Virus record (IMG/VR): IMGVR_UViG_3300042111_000258
Location: 1-40,624 of that record
Direction: 5' to 3' (one strand)
Source: a virus
Length of the DNA stretch: 40,624 bases
Shown here: piece after piece, positions 39,442 to 40,624 of the stretch
Layout: the number at the start of each line of letters is the position of its first letter
Position numbering within the stretch: the stretch's first letter is position 1
The notes under the pieces: model-generated
What the model was told of the DNA's origin: nothing
Seen by the model: only the letters and a program-made list of their open reading frames with translations
Database searches by the model: none
Translations under genes and position numbers: made by a program

Positions 39442-39656
39442 TGGATTCCCACGAGCGCGGCCAAGTCGCCGACGGTCCTTGCTTCCATGAGCCGTGCGGC
39501 GCTCACGATCACGCCGTACTTCTTGTCGGCCATCGCCATGAACCCCATCGCGCTCATGGAGTCCCACCCGGCAAGGTGGTTCAGGGACATCTCCGGCTGG
39601 CTGGTGCCGGCCGGCTGCTCGACCAGTTGGTCGAGCGCTTCGCAGAACTCGCTCAT
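39438..39656 (-). CDS. Acyl carrier protein
   Basis: 72 residues, usual for ACP. The Ser that receives 4'-phosphopantetheine is Ser33 in GWDSMSAMGF, and the flanking four-helix pattern (CEALDQLVEQ..., ARTVGDLAALVG) fits. It lies between KAS III and the acyltransferase with four-base overlaps on both sides, so all three are made together. A phage ACP would need a host or phage phosphopantetheinyl transferase; none is seen here. Confidence 0.9.
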   Translation of the reverse strand: MSEFCEALDQLVEQPAGTSQPEMSLNHLAGWDSMSAMGFMAMADKKYGVIVSAARLMEARTVGDLAALVGIQ

Positions 39657-40264
39657 TGTGGCTTCCTGTAGATAACGGCCGCAGGGACTCCCATCACGGT
39701 GGATCGCTCCGGCGCCTCGCGGACGACGACGCTGCCGCTGCCAACGATCGACCAGTCGCCGGCGTGGGCGTGTGGCAGGATGCTCGCGTGCGACCCGACG
39801 AGGACGCCCTCTCCGAGGCTCGCGTGCCCGCAGATGTCGGCGTGGCTTGAGATCGAGCAATAGTCGCCGGTCACCGTGTCGTGGCCGACGGTCGCAGCGC
39901 AGTTGACCGTCACGAACCGCCCGATGGACGAGCCGACGCTCAGGATCGCATGGGGGCAAATCACGCAGCCCTCTCCCATCGCGGCCGGCTCGGTGACGAT
40001 CGCGGTCGGGTGAACGAGCGTCCAGAACCGCGCCCCGCGACTGCGGAGCCGCTCACAGACGATCCGCTTGAGGGCCGGCTCGCCGATGCCGCACAGGAAG
40101 ACGTCGCGAGGTGAGAATACGAGGTCGTCAGGCAGGACGGGCAGGCCGCACGCGACGCCCTCGGCCGTGTCGAGGAAGGCGTCCACGTCGATGCCTGCGT
40201 CCCGTGCCCAGCGGAGCACCTCGCGGCCGAAGCCGCCGGCGCCCACGATGTACGTGTTGCTCAC
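39653..40264 (-). CDS. NeuD/PglD-family sugar acyltransferase
   Basis: 203 residues from a GTG overlapping the previous stop (GTGA). N-terminal Rossmann-like part (YIVGAGGFGREVLRWA) binds the sugar nucleotide, and the C-terminal left-handed beta-helix (hexapeptide repeats, e.g. VGHDTVTGDY, ADICGHASLG) binds acyl-CoA or acyl-ACP. The catalytic His is His128 in TVGHDTV, as in PglD. These enzymes acylate amino sugars (UDP-4-amino sugars, GDP-perosamine or sialic acids). Here, next to ACP and KAS III, an acyl donor other than acetyl-CoA is possible. Confidence 0.85.
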   Translation of the reverse strand: MSNTYIVGAGGFGREVLRWARDAGIDVDAFLDTAEGVACGLPVLPDDLVFSPRDVFLCGIGEPALKRIVCERLRSRGARFWTLVHPTAIVTEPAAMGEGCVICPHAILSVGSSIGRFVTVNCAATVGHDTVTGDYCSISSHADICGHASLGEGVLVGSHASILPHAHAGDWSIVGSGSVVVREAPERSTVMGVPAAVIYRKPQ

Positions 40265-40566
40265 GGCTGCTTGTCCTCTTGCAGGCGGTAGCCTAAGAAC
40301 CAGAGGATTCTGCTCACGTCGCGGGCGCTCGCCGTGATCGTCTCCTCGGACATCTGCGGGAAGCACACATGGAGCGCCTCGTGGATTTCGGTCTCCATGC
40401 GAGTCCGACCTTTCAGCCGCGAGTCGATCAAGACCTTCCGCACCGACGGCTCGTCGGGCTTGTTCGGGTCAGGCAGGTACGCCCACCCAGCCGCCTGCCC
40501 TCGGAGACGGCTATATCGCCACACCCAGCGGGCGCCAGCGATCAGGAAGTGGTGGGTCGCCGCCAT
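40261..40566 (-). CDS. Small HExxH putative metallopeptidase
   Basis: 101 residues. IHEALHVCFP (HExxH at residues 62-66) with a downstream SEETI (Glu as third ligand) matches small zincin-like proteins seen in phages, and the tail DVSRILWFLGYRL is also typical. Substrate unknown; such proteins can be phage maturation or anti-host factors. The first gene visible in this leftward block. The ATG has no clear ribosome binding site, so a later start is possible. Confidence 0.7.
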   Translation of the reverse strand: MAATHHFLIAGARWVWRYSRLRGQAAGWAYLPDPNKPDEPSVRKVLIDSRLKGRTRMETEIHEALHVCFPQMSEETITASARDVSRILWFLGYRLQEDKQP

Positions 40567-40624
40567 GCCGGATAGTGTCCTTGGGACGCCTAGCGTAAGT
40601 CAAGTGATGTTTTTTGGTGCTAGC
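40567..40624. other. Window edge upstream of the last gene
   Basis: 58 bases with no open frame of interest. On the leftward strand TTGACT lies at 40603-40598, but no good -10 lies at the proper distance (ACTATC is 21 bases away) and the gene starts six bases further, so a promoter is not claimed. Confidence 0.3.

Noticed and set aside
40567-40624. Leftward promoter with TTGACT
   Set aside because: No -10 at a suitable distance, and the start codon is too close.

Overview
The window is GC-rich, gene-dense DNA that reads as part of a temperate tailed-phage (or prophage) genome. The support is: a tyrosine recombinase; a phage replication block (prim-pol primase, UvrD-like helicase, SNF2-like helicase, VRR-NUC and HNH nucleases); two tail-fibre-like proteins, one ending in an S74 auto-processing chaperone; a dNMP kinase; and dozens of very small genes with overlapping start and stop codons. 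No terminase, portal, capsid or tail-tube gene is visible, so the structural genes lie outside the window or are absent. The host cannot be fixed from sequence alone. CsrA, GDP-deoxysugar genes and a lipobox-type lipoprotein suggest a high-GC, probably diderm bacterium; a planctomycete is possible but unproven.

Layout. (1) 1-4475, rightward: the end of one gene, then 14 tiny genes, most separated by 50-100 bp leaders that share GC hairpins, a GAAAC or GTGGMAAC motif and a GAGGAGAGCGACG-type ribosome binding region. (2) 4472-24597, leftward, tightly packed: HNH protein, small membrane proteins, a Cys-rich lipoprotein and a papain-like protease; two glycosyltransferases with a DegT-type sugar aminotransferase; VRR-NUC; several small HTH proteins with a shared tail; a secreted trypsin-like protease; csrA; then UvrD helicase, prim-pol, an HNH-like protein, an ssDNA-binding-like phage protein and SNF2 helicase; at the head of the block, a double-HTH protein. 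(3) 24765-27723, rightward: small gene, integrase, coiled-coil genes, an intergenic stretch with ACTAGGTAA repeats, and a pair of paralogues with a PVAWAV motif. (4) 27839-40566, leftward: GDP-fucose synthase, GDP-mannose 4,6-dehydratase, tail fibres and holin candidate, dNMP kinase, metallophosphoesterase, then a tightly coupled cassette of Rieske oxygenase, SDR reductase, KAS III, acyl carrier protein and NeuD-type acyltransferase, preceded by a HExxH protein.

The most interesting biology is the carbohydrate and acyl gene set spread over the two leftward blocks: Gmd, Fcl, a sugar aminotransferase, two glycosyltransferases, a sugar O/N-acyltransferase, and a complete mini acyl-synthesis set with intact catalytic residues. 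Together they could make and attach an acylated 6-deoxy or 4-amino sugar, either to change the host surface (receptor conversion or exclusion) or to decorate virions. Other points worth a second look are the repeated leader system of the left arm, an 11-bp tandem duplication that separates two genes which would otherwise be one frame, and a phage csrA.
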